From contig OX465580.1 of assembly GCA_950022655.1 (NCBI GenBank), positions 46,622,028-46,686,027 of the forward strand: DNA of 64,000 bases, given 5' to 3'. The position numbers and the translations under genes are program-made. This stretch comes from Alentia gelatinosa (lineage: Eukaryota > Annelida > Polychaeta > Phyllodocida > Polynoidae). The stretch's first letter is position 1; each line of letters opens with the position of its first letter. Below are positions 63,018 to 64,000 of the stretch, one piece after another. The notes under the pieces were generated by a model that saw only the letters and a list, made by a program, of their open reading frames with translations, ran no database searches and was not told the origin of the DNA.

Positions 63018-64000
63018 GTGCCGCCATGATGGATTTTGTATGGGAACGTCGAGAGATCGTCAAATTTCCAAGTAATACTGTGGTTAAACAAACAATGAAG
63101 GTAAATAAAGATAAGGATTGATGTTATGAATGTGTATGGCACGCTCTGGTGCTAGAATTCTGCCGATAATACAGAAAGTGTCCGAATTTTCTGTCCGTTT
63201 GCAGCTTCGGCTATCGCCTGCGTCAGCCACTCAATGTTGGCGACGTTCCCTCGCCGCAGGTCCCAGCAAAGCTCGCAGGCAGGTGTTGTACTCTTCAAAT
63301 GCATGCTTTACCAATCAGACAAAAACCAAATTACATGAGATGTTCTAGCAACCATTGTACGGGCGTGGTACAACGTTTTCATCTGGTTGGTGGAATACTG
63401 GCTTTATGTGTGTACCAACTGCTTTTCGTAGGTCATACTTTGATGCTTTGCAATAAAGAAATCATAGTGTCCTACAATTTTTAAGTTATTCTGCATATGG
63501 GACTGTTCCTGCACAAGTCAAACGATATTGCGACCATCTTTGTCATATTTTTCAATACAACTGTTTTCTTGTTTACATTTTGATAAATCATCAGATGAGT
63601 CCAGATTTTTTACCATACATTGTCAGTAAATGGGCGAAAGAATCATGACTGTCACATTATAGGTACCGTTAGTAATAGTGTGTACGTATTTAACAACGCC
63701 TTTGGTGAATATTGGTAACTACACTACTGGTACTACACTACTGGTCTTACTTATTCTTATCATATTATATAGTGTTCAACAAAAAACTTGATTCTTACCG
63801 TGGCTATGATGAGTAAAACACTTTGTTTATATATCATATGTTTATAAATTATATGAAAGGGATTTTTTTTCCTTCCTACTTTCAAAATATAACTTCAATT
63901 TACAACTCGATTTTACATCAAAATAGCTAAATATTCCCTGAGGCAAAATTAGTCCAAGCTGGCTAATTCTTTAAATGATTCTCATATCGCGAAATATCTT
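63018..64000. other. No gene or recognisable repeat
   Basis: AT-rich sequence to the window end. Short ORFs at 63130-63484 have no recognisable domain. Confidence 0.4.

Noticed and set aside
1..64000. CRISPR array, bacterial operons or rRNA genes
   Set aside because: No short direct-repeat/spacer structure of CRISPR type (the phased motifs at 20.6 and 44 kb have spacers of about 160 bp and drift), no ribosome-binding-site-led ORFs and no rRNA-like conserved blocks.

Overview
This is a repeat-dominated stretch of an animal nuclear genome. It has spliced exons with GT/AG junctions, many non-LTR retrotransposon copies, DIRS-like tyrosine-recombinase elements and non-autonomous DNA transposons, and nothing bacterial. 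The RNase H-bearing I/Nimb-like LINEs with a CAAA-repeat tail resemble the nimbus-type elements known from molluscs. A marine invertebrate, probably a mollusc, is therefore my inference rather than something I could prove.

The only convincing host gene is an SLC17-family (sialin / vesicular glutamate transporter type) solute carrier on the + strand. Six coding exons are visible: 7777-7926, 34519-34651, 35218-35368, 35845-35935, 36225-36360 and 36546-36658 (stop). Their phases join correctly. The upstream exons lie before this window. The 26.6 kb intron 7927-34518 is almost wholly built from transposable elements.

Layout. 1-5258: a nearly complete but broken LINE (copy A) followed by a truncated copy and a tail fragment. 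5313-7481: two TIR elements. 8385-13634: LINE copies C and D with TIR elements. 13635-18655: a roughly 5 kb DNA transposon with a broken multi-exon transposase and subterminal repeats. 18856-22150: LINE RT fragments, a TIR element and a phased motif. 22238-26215: a DIRS-like element with split repeats, flanked on its gag side by a NADAR-domain ORF and an SGNH-like ORF. 26340-30054: tandem and nested TIR elements that contain two LINE 3' ends and a further TIR element. 31697-33158: LINE copy K. 34519-36658: the end of the SLC17 gene. 37041-38173: a CACTA-like non-autonomous element. 40242-43280: a CR1/Jockey-type LINE inside a TIR/tRNA-like repeat, plus a DIRS gag scrap. 43786-45800: an inverted-repeat element carrying a phased 17-bp motif. 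47957-50919: LINE copy H, itself broken by two other retrotransposons. 51511-57185: a second DIRS-like element between inverted repeats. 58240-60921: another LINE interrupted by a CACTA-like element. 62185-63012: a last TIR element.

The clearest new-looking biology is a group of about 650-900 bp TIR elements. They share the start GCCCTGTTT... (or GGGCCGTTTCACTAG, GAGCTGTTTCACTAG), sit at 5-bp CCWGG sites that are duplicated, and mostly share an internal module of about 75 bp present in both orientations. I counted at least twelve insertions. Several nested insertions have target-site duplications exact enough to order events in time.
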